Source: CAZPAN01 sp964581165 (GTDB lineage Bacteria; Actinomycetota; Coriobacteriia; Coriobacteriales; CADBOM01). From it: a DNA stretch of 19,885 nt. Of the stretch, positions 8,567 to 15,922 are shown piece after piece. Where the stretch lies: NCBI GenBank assembly GCA_964581165.1, contig CAZOMM010000035.1, positions 1-19,885 on the forward strand. Direction: 5' to 3'. Under the pieces are notes generated by a model. It saw nothing but the letters and a program-made list of their open reading frames with translations, was not told the DNA's origin and ran no database searches. Numbering within the stretch: position 1 is the stretch's first letter; each line of letters opens with the position of its first letter. Position numbers and translations under genes: made by a program.

Positions 8567-9859
8567 CTAAAGACTCGCCACTATCTTATCTCGATAATAT
8601 TGAGTCTCGGCCATAGCCTTTTCTACGTCTATGCCGGGCCACTCTCCGTTGCGGTAGACCACCTTTCCATCCACCATAGTAAGCACTACATCTTCGCCCG
8701 ATTCTGAATATATAACATTTGTTGCCATGTCTGTGACTGGTTGCATCCAGGGCTTGTCTATATCGAGCACAACAAGATCAGCCTTATAGCCCACTGCCAA
8801 TTTTCCACACTTACTGCGGCCTTGAGCATTAGCCCCAGCAATTGTGGCGATCTTTAAAATTTCGGCAGGAGAGAGCCCAACAGGATTTTGCGTATAACCT
8901 CTATGGATTGTGGCTAGCAAATACATCTCCCTAAAAAGATTGTGAGCGTTATTGCTTGCCACTCCATCTGTTCCAATTGTTAAAGAAATTCCCTTGGTTA
9001 CGACCTCTGGGCAGTTCATAAAGCCGCTACCAAGCTTGAGATTAGATGCAGGGTTGGTGGCTATGCTTACTCCCTTATCGCGAAGAATGTCAAAATCTTC
9101 GCCTTCTAACCAAACACAGTGAGCCGCCGTAGTTCTTGAATCAAAGACCCCAAGATCGGCTAGGTATTTAGGTGGAGTTTTGCCATCATGACGAGCCTTA
9201 CACTCCTCAACCTCGCTCTTTGTTTCCGAAACATGGATATGCATTCCTAGGCCATATTCGAGAGATTTCTCGGCTACTTCTCTAACGATATTTGGAGTAG
9301 TGGTGTATTCGGAATGCAGGCACATGTCCATTAGTAAGCGGCCATCAAAGGCCCCGTGAAAATCGCGGTAGATATGCTCGTTTTTGCGGTAGCTATCTAT
9401 GTCTTTATAGTGAGCATCTTCATCAAAACAACTAATCGAGTTACAGATATTGCACTTGATTCCAGATTCTTCTATAGCTTGAGCGCGTGCGTCTTCAAAA
9501 AAGTACATGTCCGAAAATGAGACAATTCCATAACGCAGCATCTCGGCAATTGCCAATCTGGTGGCTGGCAATGCAGACTCATCTGTAATTAGAGCTTCAA
9601 ACGGAAAAATCATTTCAGTTAACCAGCGCTGGAGTGGCAGATTTTCGGCGTAACCCCTCAAAAGTGTCATTGTTGAGTGGGCATGCATGTTGTATAAACC
9701 AGGAATTAAGAGCTTTCCTTGGCCGTTGTAGGTCTCGGCAAAATCCCCTTTGGGGCGTTCGTTTCCGATATAAGTGATGGTGTCTCCCTCAACAGCCACA
9801 TAACAGTCTTTGCAAAGCTGCATGTTTTCATCAAGGATATCGATCTTCTCAAAAAGCAT
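8567..9859 (-). CDS. Amidohydrolase, SAH/MTA/5'-deoxyadenosine deaminase type
   Basis: A 430-residue member of the amidohydrolase superfamily (TRZ/ATZ, MtaD/DadD-like group). It probably deaminates the adenine of S-adenosylhomocysteine, methylthioadenosine or 5'-deoxyadenosine. Metal ligands are visible: NMHAHSTMTLLRGYAENLPL (His58, His60), HIHVSE (His206, Glu211), AAHCVWL (His246) and TIGTDGVASNN (Asp297). The C-terminal KADLVVLD is the typical second beta-domain strand. The start at 9859 follows AGGAGG by a few bases; the 26-residue upstream extension lacks such a site and begins in AT-rich intergenic DNA. It converges on moeA. The choice among substrates cannot be made from sequence alone, and chlorohydrolase or guanine-deaminase annotations are alternatives. 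Confidence 0.88.
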   Translation of the reverse strand: MLFEKIDILDENMQLCKDCYVAVEGDTITYIGNERPKGDFAETYNGQGKLLIPGLYNMHAHSTMTLLRGYAENLPLQRWLTEMIFPFEALITDESALPATRLAIAEMLRYGIVSFSDMYFFEDARAQAIEESGIKCNICNSISCFDEDAHYKDIDSYRKNEHIYRDFHGAFDGRLLMDMCLHSEYTTTPNIVREVAEKSLEYGLGMHIHVSETKSEVEECKARHDGKTPPKYLADLGVFDSRTTAAHCVWLEGEDFDILRDKGVSIATNPASNLKLGSGFMNCPEVVTKGISLTIGTDGVASNNAHNLFREMYLLATIHRGYTQNPVGLSPAEILKIATIAGANAQGRSKCGKLAVGYKADLVVLDIDKPWMQPVTDMATNVIYSESGEDVVLTMVDGKVVYRNGEWPGIDVEKAMAETQYYRDKIVASL

Positions 9860-9990
9860 GCTTCCTCCTTGAGCCAAACTTATTGAACTTGTTCTAAAAT
9901 TTGCTTTAAAACTTGTTGCAAGTGTAAATGTAAACAAAAAGGCCTACGTCTAAATAAAAGAAGCCTAGATCCAAATAATCGAGTAGGAAA

Positions 9991-10009
9991 CGTGTCATTA
10001 GTTGACACG
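9991..10009 (-). terminator. Possible hairpin terminator after the tRNA-Ser genes
   Basis: A perfect 7-bp inverted repeat, CGTGTCA and TGACACG, with a 5-base loop. Read on the minus strand it lies ~70 bases after tRNA-Ser(CGA) and is followed only by TTTCCT, so the U-run is poor. It may end the tRNA transcript before the amidohydrolase gene. Confidence 0.4.
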
Positions 10010-10078
10010 CCGTCCTCTCACACAAAAAAGAGCCTGCGCTAGAACAATTTCTAACACAGACTCCAACTTTAATCTATC

Positions 10079-10171
10079 TGGCGGAGGAGGAGGGATTCGA
10101 ACCCTCGAGACGGGGGATACCCGCCTAACGGTTTTCGAGACCGCCGCATTCAACCACTCTGCCACCCCTCC
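10079..10171 (-). tRNA. tRNA-Ser (anticodon CGA)
   Basis: A class II tRNA with a long variable arm. On the minus strand the acceptor GGAGGGG pairs with CTCCTCC (one G-U), discriminator G is followed by encoded CCA, and the T-arm is GAGGGTTCGAATCCCTC. The anticodon loop CTCGAAA gives CGA, reading UCG. It lies 65 bases downstream of tRNA-Ser(GGA) on the same strand. Frames read through it on both strands are the familiar false ORFs over tRNA-Ser. Confidence 0.95.
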
Positions 10172-10236
10172 GCGTTTGATCCAATAAGAGAAAATCCTGC
10201 GAGCAAGTGATTGGTAAATTAATAAAAGATTCAAAA

Positions 10237-10329
10237 TGGCGGAGAGCTAGGGATTTGAACCCTAGATACGGTTTCAAGCCGTATACACGATTTCCAATCG
10301 TGCGCCTTCGACCACTCGGCCAGCTCTCC
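10237..10329 (-). tRNA. tRNA-Ser (anticodon GGA)
   Basis: A class II tRNA on the minus strand. Acceptor GGAGAGC pairs perfectly with GCTCTCC, with G discriminator and encoded CCA. The anticodon stem CACGA/TCGTG flanks loop TTGGAAA, giving GGA (reads UCC/UCU). It has a long variable arm and T-arm CTAGGGTTCAAATCCCTAG. Probably co-transcribed with the following tRNA-Ser(CGA). Confidence 0.96.
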
Positions 10330-10455
10330 ATATCCACCTATTACCACTGCACCACCTGTCTGTGAATGCAGCAAAGGGCAGTATATCAGTTTTCGCAGTC
10401 TATGGAAGTTCGGCTATCGCCGATGGAAAGCAGCGGTGAATCAGCGCTCGCGAGC

Positions 10456-10504
10456 GTTTGTAAGCGCCCACGAGCGCCGTAAGCATCCGCAAGCGCTTAC
10501 AAAC
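10456..10504. repeat. 12-bp perfect inverted repeat downstream of the UroD-family gene
   Basis: GTTTGTAAGCGC (10456-10467) and GCGCTTACAAAC (10493-10504) are perfect reverse complements around a 25-base loop. The loop and flanks hold further GTAAGC/GCTTAC words (10479-10484, near 10522 and 10547). It lies ~47 bases past the stop of the minus-strand UroD-family gene and before tRNA-Ser, so it may help end that transcript. It lacks a clear U-run. Confidence 0.6.
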
Positions 10505-10550
10505 TTGTAAAAAGTTCGCAGGGCTTACAAAATCAGCACTTATCTAGCGC

Positions 10551-11573
10551 TTATTTGTAGAACTTATCTCCGTACGAGAAGACCTCATCAAACAAAACCT
10601 TGTTCTTATGATTGATAGTCTCGTCGTCTATAGCTCCCAAGAAAGCGCCACACCAGCAGAAGCCGCCGCCTTTAGCGTAAGCATCCATTGTGTCTCTTAC
10701 AGACTGACGGATGTCATCGTCGGTGACATCGGGGCCGAGCAGCTCATGGGTGTCCCAGCCACCCATGATTACAAGATCGTTGCCAAACTTCTCCTGGACC
10801 GCCTTGAGATCATTGCAAGTTTGCGCCGGATCCCATGCTTTAACACCAATGCCTACAAGATCCTCCATAAAGATTTCGGCCTTACCGCAGTTGTGCATGG
10901 TGATTGGGATTCCTGCATCTCTACCAAAGCTTGCCTGCCTGTCATGGAAGGGAAGAACTAGGTCGTGATACATCTCTTTAGAGATAAACGGAGCACCCCA
11001 AGCGGCTGTGTCGTCCATCAAAACCAGCACGTCGGGACGAACATACGACCAAACCTGCCTAGTTACCTCAGTGTAAAAGTCACACATGTAATCAAAAAGC
11101 GCATAAACCTCTTCGGGTTCTTCTGACATAGCGCATAGACCCTCGGTAAATCCCATAAAAGCCATAAGGTTCTCAAAATAACCAAAATGCAAATTAAGAG
11201 CTATTGCAGTGTCGTCTCTGTTAACCCCTAGCTCTGCAAAGCCATCAAACTGCTTTTTGATCATTGTCTCCCAGTCGACACCCTCAAGGTCGGGAGCCTT
11301 GATAACGTCGCGCCATTTTGTGATGTCTTCAAGAATGAAGTTGTTTGGCTCGGGAAGCAGAGCATTTCCGGTCTCGTAGGTTGGAATATAGTTAACTCCC
11401 CAAATATCTTTTCCACCACCATTGACCCTAAATTCACTGATGATGAGGGGCTCAAGCATGCACGAAGGACAAGGCCTCTCTAAACCGGGGACTGGCCCAA
11501 AGGTATACATAGGTACCCATTCGGGCTCTTCTCCAGCAAGCGTACGTAGATAATTTTCTTTTTCTGTAGTCAT
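10551..11573 (-). CDS. Uroporphyrinogen decarboxylase (URO-D/MtaA/CmuA) family protein
   Basis: A 340-residue protein of the URO-D superfamily. It has the MtaA-like zinc-site pattern ITMHNCGKAE (His227, Cys229) and a later Cys pair GGFCWCGAFLG (Cys306, Cys308), rather than the N-terminal arginine-rich motif of true HemE. This points to a corrinoid- or coenzyme-linked methyltransferase, for instance acting in O-demethylation, but no corrinoid protein or partner methyltransferase is adjacent. ATG 11573 is chosen because GGAGGAG lies 8 bases upstream; a GTG three codons earlier is too close to that site. Such genes are numerous in Eggerthellaceae and often solitary. Family assignment is firm; substrate is unknown. 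Confidence 0.86.
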   Translation of the reverse strand: MTTEKENYLRTLAGEEPEWVPMYTFGPVPGLERPCPSCMLEPLIISEFRVNGGGKDIWGVNYIPTYETGNALLPEPNNFILEDITKWRDVIKAPDLEGVDWETMIKKQFDGFAELGVNRDDTAIALNLHFGYFENLMAFMGFTEGLCAMSEEPEEVYALFDYMCDFYTEVTRQVWSYVRPDVLVLMDDTAAWGAPFISKEMYHDLVLPFHDRQASFGRDAGIPITMHNCGKAEIFMEDLVGIGVKAWDPAQTCNDLKAVQEKFGNDLVIMGGWDTHELLGPDVTDDDIRQSVRDTMDAYAKGGGFCWCGAFLGAIDDETINHKNKVLFDEVFSYGDKFYK

Positions 11574-11812
11574 GTAAATCACTCCTCCATAACAGCCAAC
11601 AGAGAAAATGCTAGCAAAGTTTGGAAGAGTTTAGATTTAATTGCATTTAAGTATGGTTATACATGCTGAAATTAGTAGTGAAGATGGGAAGTTTGCAGTC
11701 TCATAGTTTTTTACTAGTAGATTTAAAGAGCAGTATTTGAGTTTGAATGTATATTCTTACTTATGTGGATTATTTATCCCATATTGAAGCAAGATCGTGA
11801 AAGGCTACAAAG

Positions 11813-12463
11813 ATGAGCAATCAAGCCACAAATAACGAAGCCACGAATGCAAACGAAGGCAATCAAACCACAGACAGCCAAGTTGCAAGCAATGAGGCCG
11901 CAAACAATGAGGCCGCAAGTAGTGAGGCCACAAGCAATCAGGCAATCCTTTCAAGCGAGGGAGACTTGGTTGAGTTAGAGATGGAAGAAAACATACAAAA
12001 AATTCTCTTCTATTCGCTAGATACGGCAGCATCCAAATTAGCAGAAAACGGCAGCTTTGATCCTTTTACTACTATTTTGGCTGGCGAGGATGTCTTTGTA
12101 AATTCTTATCCAAATGGAGAAGATATCGATTATTACGAGCTTGCTGCCCAGTCGGTTAATGTGATAGCTCATCTTGCTGAGGCATATGTCTTTTGCTACG
12201 ACGGATATATAGAACTAGCCGATGAAGAAATAGATGCCATTATTGCTGAGGTGGGAAAAAAGCACGAAGATCAGGCGTTTGGATTTGGTCTTGCCTATGG
12301 GTATAGCGAAGACGGAAGTTTTTACACCGATGAGGGAATGGCCAATCTAGGCGAGGTAGAAAATCTCTTTGATCCTGAGCTTGTTGAAGAGGCGGAGATG
12401 ATACAGGCTGCCTATCAGCAGTCTCAACTAGAAGAAGACGAAGAAGAGGAAGTTGGCTACTAA
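11813..12463 (+). CDS. Acidic hypothetical protein with Ala/Asn-rich repeat N-terminus
   Basis: A 216-residue protein I do not recognise. Residues 1-45 are low complexity (Asn, Ala, Glu, Ser, Thr). They are built partly from a 15-bp tandem repeat (11882-11941) encoding variants of AANNE and ASSEAT. Residues ~55-185 look like a folded helical domain with aromatic patches (QKILFYSLDTAAS, YYELAAQSVNVIAHLAEAYVFCYDGYIE, DQAFGFGLAYGYSEDG). The end is a run of acidic residues. No signal peptide or membrane segment is visible, so it is probably cytoplasmic. The ribosome site (AAAGGC) is weak. Its stop overlaps the stop of the convergent HEAT-like gene by 4 bases. Confidence 0.72.
   Translation: MSNQATNNEATNANEGNQTTDSQVASNEAANNEAASSEATSNQAILSSEGDLVELEMEENIQKILFYSLDTAASKLAENGSFDPFTTILAGEDVFVNSYPNGEDIDYYELAAQSVNVIAHLAEAYVFCYDGYIELADEEIDAIIAEVGKKHEDQAFGFGLAYGYSEDGSFYTDEGMANLGEVENLFDPELVEEAEMIQAAYQQSQLEEDEEEEVGY
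11882..11941 (+). repeat. 15-bp tandem repeat inside the acidic protein gene
   Basis: Four successive 15-bp units resembling GCCGCAAGCAATGAG (11882-11896, 11897-11911, 11912-11926, 11927-11941), with a similar degenerate unit at 11825-11839. The period is a multiple of three, so copy-number change would keep the frame and only alter the length of the N-terminal tail. Confidence 0.8.
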
Positions 12464-14223
12464 TTAGGCAATGGCTTCTTAAGAGCCTCAAACCGCTGAA
12501 GCACTTCTTGGGCTAGATTAGCTACCATCTTATTGGGATCTGTAAGCATCTTTTTATAGTGGCGATCCGAATCTCCCAAACGTAACTTCTCTACTCCAAG
12601 AATTGCAGCATATCTAACAACAGCGCTTGCATCACCAAGAGCCGGAACCACCCACTTGGCAGCATTTATCTGGGGCTGATGCTTTATCAGAGCAAACAAT
12701 GCCGCAATTTTAATGATGGGCCTAGGGTTCATGCAGTATTCCTCGATAACATCCACATCCTGGCTTTCTTCGCAGGGCAAAAGCGAAATAGTGGCAGCAA
12801 ACGTGCAGGTATCGTCTGTGTTAAACAAGACATCAATGTTTTGGTTGAGAAGAGCCTGGGCAACATCTGCATCGCTTTTATCAAAGACTGCAAGATAATC
12901 GAGCAAGCAACGAGCAGCTCTAATGGCTCGAATTCTTTGCCAAGGATGCTTTGCTGTAAAAAACTTCTCTAAATACAGTATGGCCTTACTATCGGCACCA
13001 TAAAAACTGGCTATTGCAGCTTGGTTCACCTCTTTGTTTTTGTGTTGGATAAGCTGCATCAAGCTTGCATAGGCTTTTGGTGTTCGCATAGGACCCAGCA
13101 TCTCGATAGCCACTCTACGCACTGGCTTATACAAAACCCCTTCCCCAGAGGCTAGTTCAAAAATGATTTCGCAAGGACGCTTATCATCATTAAAATCGTC
13201 AGCGATTTGCCTAATTGCTTTTTCAACCCTTTTATTATGCTCCTTCCACGACTCAAGCAGGCTACTTCGTCTTGTTTCGTACTGTGTTCTAAAAGCTTCT
13301 GCTTGAGCCTCGGGGGCTTCGGGTGGAATAACAGCTTTAGTGGGCATAGACATTTCGCGCGGGCGAGGTCCCCATATATTACTTAGGGCCATTTGAGCGA
13401 TATGGGCAACAATCTCTTCTTTGTCTACCGTTAGCTTTATAAGATCAGGTAAGAGATCATAATCGACCTTGTTACACAAACGATTAACTGCAATAAAGCG
13501 ATCTTTATAGTTGCTGCTTGATAAATTTCTAGCTATAACCTGGGTGTCGTTAGCATTACGATTAAGAGGAGCCATAGACCTCTGTAGACACCAAGTTCCT
13601 AGAAAAACAAGGACAATCCCGTTTGTTGGAGCATTGGTAACTATTGCAGCATATATATCTGTGGTGTTTGCTATTCCTAGGTAGGCCGTGATTGTTGGCA
13701 GAGCAACAAGTAGTAAAGAAGCAAAAAGCATCGAAGACTTATTGCTGTAGCGATAGGCAAGTATCTCCAAGCAGCCAAAAAATGCACCTAGCGTGATTTG
13801 CACCATCAAAACTGCTGAGCCAACTATCGCAAACACAGCCAAACCTATATACACAATTAAAGGAATCAACCACATGTAAGTTTTGGTTTTTTCTGCAGTG
13901 TATGGAAGGCAGCCCCCTCTAGGAAAGACAACCCTTGTTTGCATATAGCGGCCATATATAGCGCTTAACACGGTGGCAGCCACAATTCCTAAAAGCATCG
14001 TTGTAGGCTTGCCAAATCTCTCGTAGCCAAGCATTAGGCAAACGATACCCACGATACAAATCCACAGACCAAGTATGAGGTTAAAAAGACCGTTTACAAA
14101 AACAGAGGGGAAGGCGCATTTAACTACAGTCTTTTTGTATTTGCGAGAAAAATTCGGATCTTTGTCGTAGTGAGGGATTTTAAATTCAAGAGAGCGCGGG
14201 ATGTTGTCTTCGAATGTGATCAT
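12460..14223 (-). CDS. Polytopic membrane protein with HEAT-like repeat C-terminal domain
   Basis: A 587-residue protein counted from ATG 14223. Residues ~1-30 are polar; five to six hydrophobic segments lie between ~40 and ~212 (for example GLFNLILGLWICIVGIVCL and WLIPLIVYIGLAVFAIVGS). The remaining ~370 residues are helical and HEAT-repeat-like, with recurring pairs such as VRRVAIEMLGPMRTPKAYAS, EVNQAAIASFYG, RIRAIRAARCLL, IIKIAALFALI and VVRYAAILGVEKLRLGD. Such a domain is typically a protein-binding scaffold facing the cytoplasm. The frame extends 37 codons further upstream to 14334, but that part crosses a 14-bp tandem array, so the internal ATG is preferred; its ribosome site is weak. 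It overlaps the convergent acidic gene. Function unknown. Confidence 0.78.
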   Translation of the reverse strand: MITFEDNIPRSLEFKIPHYDKDPNFSRKYKKTVVKCAFPSVFVNGLFNLILGLWICIVGIVCLMLGYERFGKPTTMLLGIVAATVLSAIYGRYMQTRVVFPRGGCLPYTAEKTKTYMWLIPLIVYIGLAVFAIVGSAVLMVQITLGAFFGCLEILAYRYSNKSSMLFASLLLVALPTITAYLGIANTTDIYAAIVTNAPTNGIVLVFLGTWCLQRSMAPLNRNANDTQVIARNLSSSNYKDRFIAVNRLCNKVDYDLLPDLIKLTVDKEEIVAHIAQMALSNIWGPRPREMSMPTKAVIPPEAPEAQAEAFRTQYETRRSSLLESWKEHNKRVEKAIRQIADDFNDDKRPCEIIFELASGEGVLYKPVRRVAIEMLGPMRTPKAYASLMQLIQHKNKEVNQAAIASFYGADSKAILYLEKFFTAKHPWQRIRAIRAARCLLDYLAVFDKSDADVAQALLNQNIDVLFNTDDTCTFAATISLLPCEESQDVDVIEEYCMNPRPIIKIAALFALIKHQPQINAAKWVVPALGDASAVVRYAAILGVEKLRLGDSDRHYKKMLTDPNKMVANLAQEVLQRFEALKKPLPN

Positions 14224-14267
14224 CTGATAAAAATCTCTTTCTCTCTTTTGTCGCTTTTGCTCTTTTA

Positions 14268-14426
14268 CTGCGCAAGTTGGCTTTTGCTGCGCAGACTGAA
14301 CTCCGCAAGTTGGACTCCACGAGTTGAGCTCCATAAGTTGAGCCCCGCAAGTTGAGCTGCGCGGGCTGAGCTCCTCAAGTTAGACTCCGCAAGTTAGACT
14401 CCGTAAGCCGAACTCCGCGAGTTGCT
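14268..14426. repeat. 14-bp tandem repeat array upstream of the HEAT-like gene
   Basis: Ten contiguous 14-bp units from 14287 to 14426, consensus near CTCCGCAAGTTGAG (clear units start at 14301, 14315, 14329, 14343, 14357, 14371, 14385, 14399 and 14413). One further unit at 14268-14281 is separated by a 5-base insertion. The period is not a multiple of three, so the array is unlikely to be coding. It occupies the presumed promoter or leader of the minus-strand HEAT-like gene. Units differ at one to six positions, so it is an old, degenerate array. Confidence 0.85.
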
Positions 14427-14529
14427 TCTTTACAACAAACGAGTATACCCAACAATTAAAGATGCTCGATATAGCTCGATATAACTTGTTATGCTTAGCG
14501 CAGCTTATTTTGGCGCAGATTGTTTTGCC

Positions 14530-14561
14530 GCTTTCGTTCCGTTAAAAGCAGCTTTCGTTCC
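14530..14561. promoter_or_regulatory. Direct repeats GCTTTCGTTCC with 21-bp spacing (candidate operator)
   Basis: Two exact 11-bp copies start at 14530 and 14551, exactly 21 bases (two helical turns) apart. That spacing places them on the same face of DNA, as expected for a cooperatively bound regulator. They lie in the divergent region between the HEAT-like gene and wzz. No regulator gene is adjacent, so this is only a candidate. Confidence 0.35.
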
Positions 14562-14900
14562 CAATAATTGTCCTGTGCATACAATTATGAAATTTATTTC
14601 ATCAAAATCCCCAAAGTATGGTATACAGTCATAGTTCTTTTTGGGCTCTTTTACTTGATCTATATAGGGCGGTTTTAGGGTGGTTTGCTTTTCTGGGTCT
14701 GATAATTTGGCAAACCACAAACTAGCAAGACAAGTAAATGTAGGGCAAAGAAAGGAACAAAAGGTCGGAGGATATAGTAGGCGAATTTGTTCGATAGGGT
14801 TCAATAAAGACAAGAGAGTGCCTTGGATAACAGTGCAGCAGATAGTAAAAGCCGATACATATATGCAAAAGTGGGAGCTAAGTTGCAGATTAAAAATTGA

Positions 14901-14910
14901 GGGGGGGGGG
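14901..14910. repeat. G10 homopolymer tract
   Basis: Ten consecutive G about 344 bases before the wzz start. Poly-G tracts of this length are prone to slipped-strand mispairing and often underlie phase variation of surface structures. No confident gene contains it. A one-base shift would join the frame open from 14680 to one that stops at 15253, immediately before the wzz ATG. Confidence 0.85.
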
Positions 14911-15002
14911 AATTCTCCTCGCCTTCTTTTGTTTAGCGTACAAACTGAGCAAAAAACTAGGTCTTTTGCTTATGAACATCACTATTGTGTGCAGCATCGT
15001 GG

Positions 15003-15164
15003 TGTGCGTTGATGGGCCTTGGCGCGGTGGTTTACGTCGGTGCAACAGCTCGCCTCGGCGCGCTGATGGGTGTTGGTGCAACAGCTCGCCTTGGTGCAAC
15101 AGTGGGCCTTGGCGAAACAGCTCACGTTGGCACGACGGTTCACATCGGCACACTAGCTTCGATC
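15003..15164 (+). repeat. 18-bp tandem array encoding hexapeptides, upstream of wzz
   Basis: Nine 18-bp units (from 15003, the clearest from 15039), for example GGTGCAACAGCTCGCCTT at 15075-15092 and a near copy at 15039-15056. In the frame 14976-15257 each unit reads as a hexapeptide such as GATARL, GATVGL, GETAHV and GTTVHI, close to the hexapeptide pattern of left-handed beta-helix acyltransferases. That frame starts only with TTG at 14985 and ends in TGA overlapping the wzz ATG (ATGA). It may be a short coupled leader ORF, an acyltransferase remnant or a non-coding minisatellite; I cannot decide. Confidence 0.8.
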
Positions 15165-15253
15165 TACCTTTCCAATATGTCGGCATTAAATCTGCTCTAT
15201 ATAGCTTTAAAATATCCTCCCAATGGCGAAAGCATTTGGCTGTTGAGGTTTAG

Positions 15254-15907
15254 ATGACATTACTTGAACTTTTTAAACTCATACAAAAGCATCTGAAGAT
15301 CGTTATTGTTGTGCCTGTGGTGCTTACGGTGGTAGTGGCAGCGTACGCGTGGATCATAATGTCCGATGTTTATTCGGCCAGCGTATCGATGTATGTGCTT
15401 TCTACCTCAGAAAGCGATTCTGACAGCATTTCTAGCACCGATCTGTCTGCTAGTCAGATGATTGCAAACGACGTTGCGACACTCATCACAAACGAACGTG
15501 TGCTCGAAGATACGGCGAGTACTTTGGAGATGGAGTCGCTTGCCGGTTATGAGATTTCAGTTACAAGCGGAACTAGCACTCGTGTAATTACGCTTACAGT
15601 AGAAGGGGAGTCGGCGCAGTTAGTTGCCTCTATTGCTAACGAGCTAGCTGCAACTACCGACCAAGTGGCGCAAGAGGTTATGGATGTAAGCGCCGTTAAT
15701 GCCATCGATCAAGCATCGGTGCCTACTGAACCTTCTGGGCCGCCGCGTATGTTATACACCGCGCTTGCATTTTTAGCGGGGATATTTGTAGCTATTGCTA
15801 TTGTTGTGGTTATGGACATGGTAAACACTCGCGTGCGCAACCCCGAAGAAGCCGAAGAGCTGCTAGGTTTGCCTGTGATTGGCCGCATTCCCACTATCAA
15901 GGCTTAA
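15254..15907 (+). CDS. Wzz/CapA-type polysaccharide co-polymerase
   Basis: A 217-residue chain-length determinant family protein that, with its kinase partner, controls the length of exported capsule or exopolysaccharide. It has two membrane helices (~16-36 and ~167-189) flanking an extracytoplasmic domain. The proline-rich PTEPSGPP (157-164) precedes helix 2, as is typical, and a short cytoplasmic tail (NPEEAEELLGLPVIGRIP) should contact and activate the kinase. The small size and separate kinase match the Gram-positive CpsC/CpsD arrangement. GAGG (15245-15248) supports ATG 15254. The next gene starts 15 bases after the stop, behind a nearly identical leader (GAGGGTTTAG), so the two are one operon. 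Confidence 0.92.
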   Translation: MTLLELFKLIQKHLKIVIVVPVVLTVVVAAYAWIIMSDVYSASVSMYVLSTSESDSDSISSTDLSASQMIANDVATLITNERVLEDTASTLEMESLAGYEISVTSGTSTRVITLTVEGESAQLVASIANELAATTDQVAQEVMDVSAVNAIDQASVPTEPSGPPRMLYTALAFLAGIFVAIAIVVVMDMVNTRVRNPEEAEELLGLPVIGRIPTIKA

Positions 15908-15922
15908 AGAGTGAGGGTTTAG

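Larger units (their letters stand above)
14427..15002. other. Gene-poor upstream region of the polysaccharide locus
   Basis: No recognisable protein gene is visible. The stretch holds an exact 10-bp tandem duplication GCTCGATATA (14464-14483), two GCTTTCGTTCC repeats 21 bases apart (14530 and 14551), the G10 tract at 14901-14910 and an AGCAAAA/TTTTGCT inverted repeat (14948-14954 with 14964-14970). A 102-codon minus-strand frame (14505-14813, TTG start) contains a soluble-looking stretch and could be a gene remnant, but I recognise no family. The promoter of the polysaccharide operon probably lies here; no convincing -35/-10 pair stands out. Confidence 0.6.

Noticed and set aside
10002..10337. 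ORFs on both strands (GGGGIRTLETGDTRLTVFE; GGVAEWLNAAVSKTVRRVS; MESWPSGRRRTIGNRV)
   Set aside because: All are translations through the two tRNA-Ser genes, which have complete cloverleaves.
14224..14334. 37-codon N-terminal extension of the HEAT-like protein (MELNSWSPTCG...)
   Set aside because: It is encoded partly by the 14-bp array, whose period is not a multiple of three, and shows no protein-like composition; ATG 14223 is preferred though its ribosome site is weak.
14680..15012. 110-codon plus-strand ORF across the G10 tract
   Set aside because: No recognisable family, no clear ribosome site, and it breaks off inside the 18-bp array; kept only as part of the slippage hypothesis.
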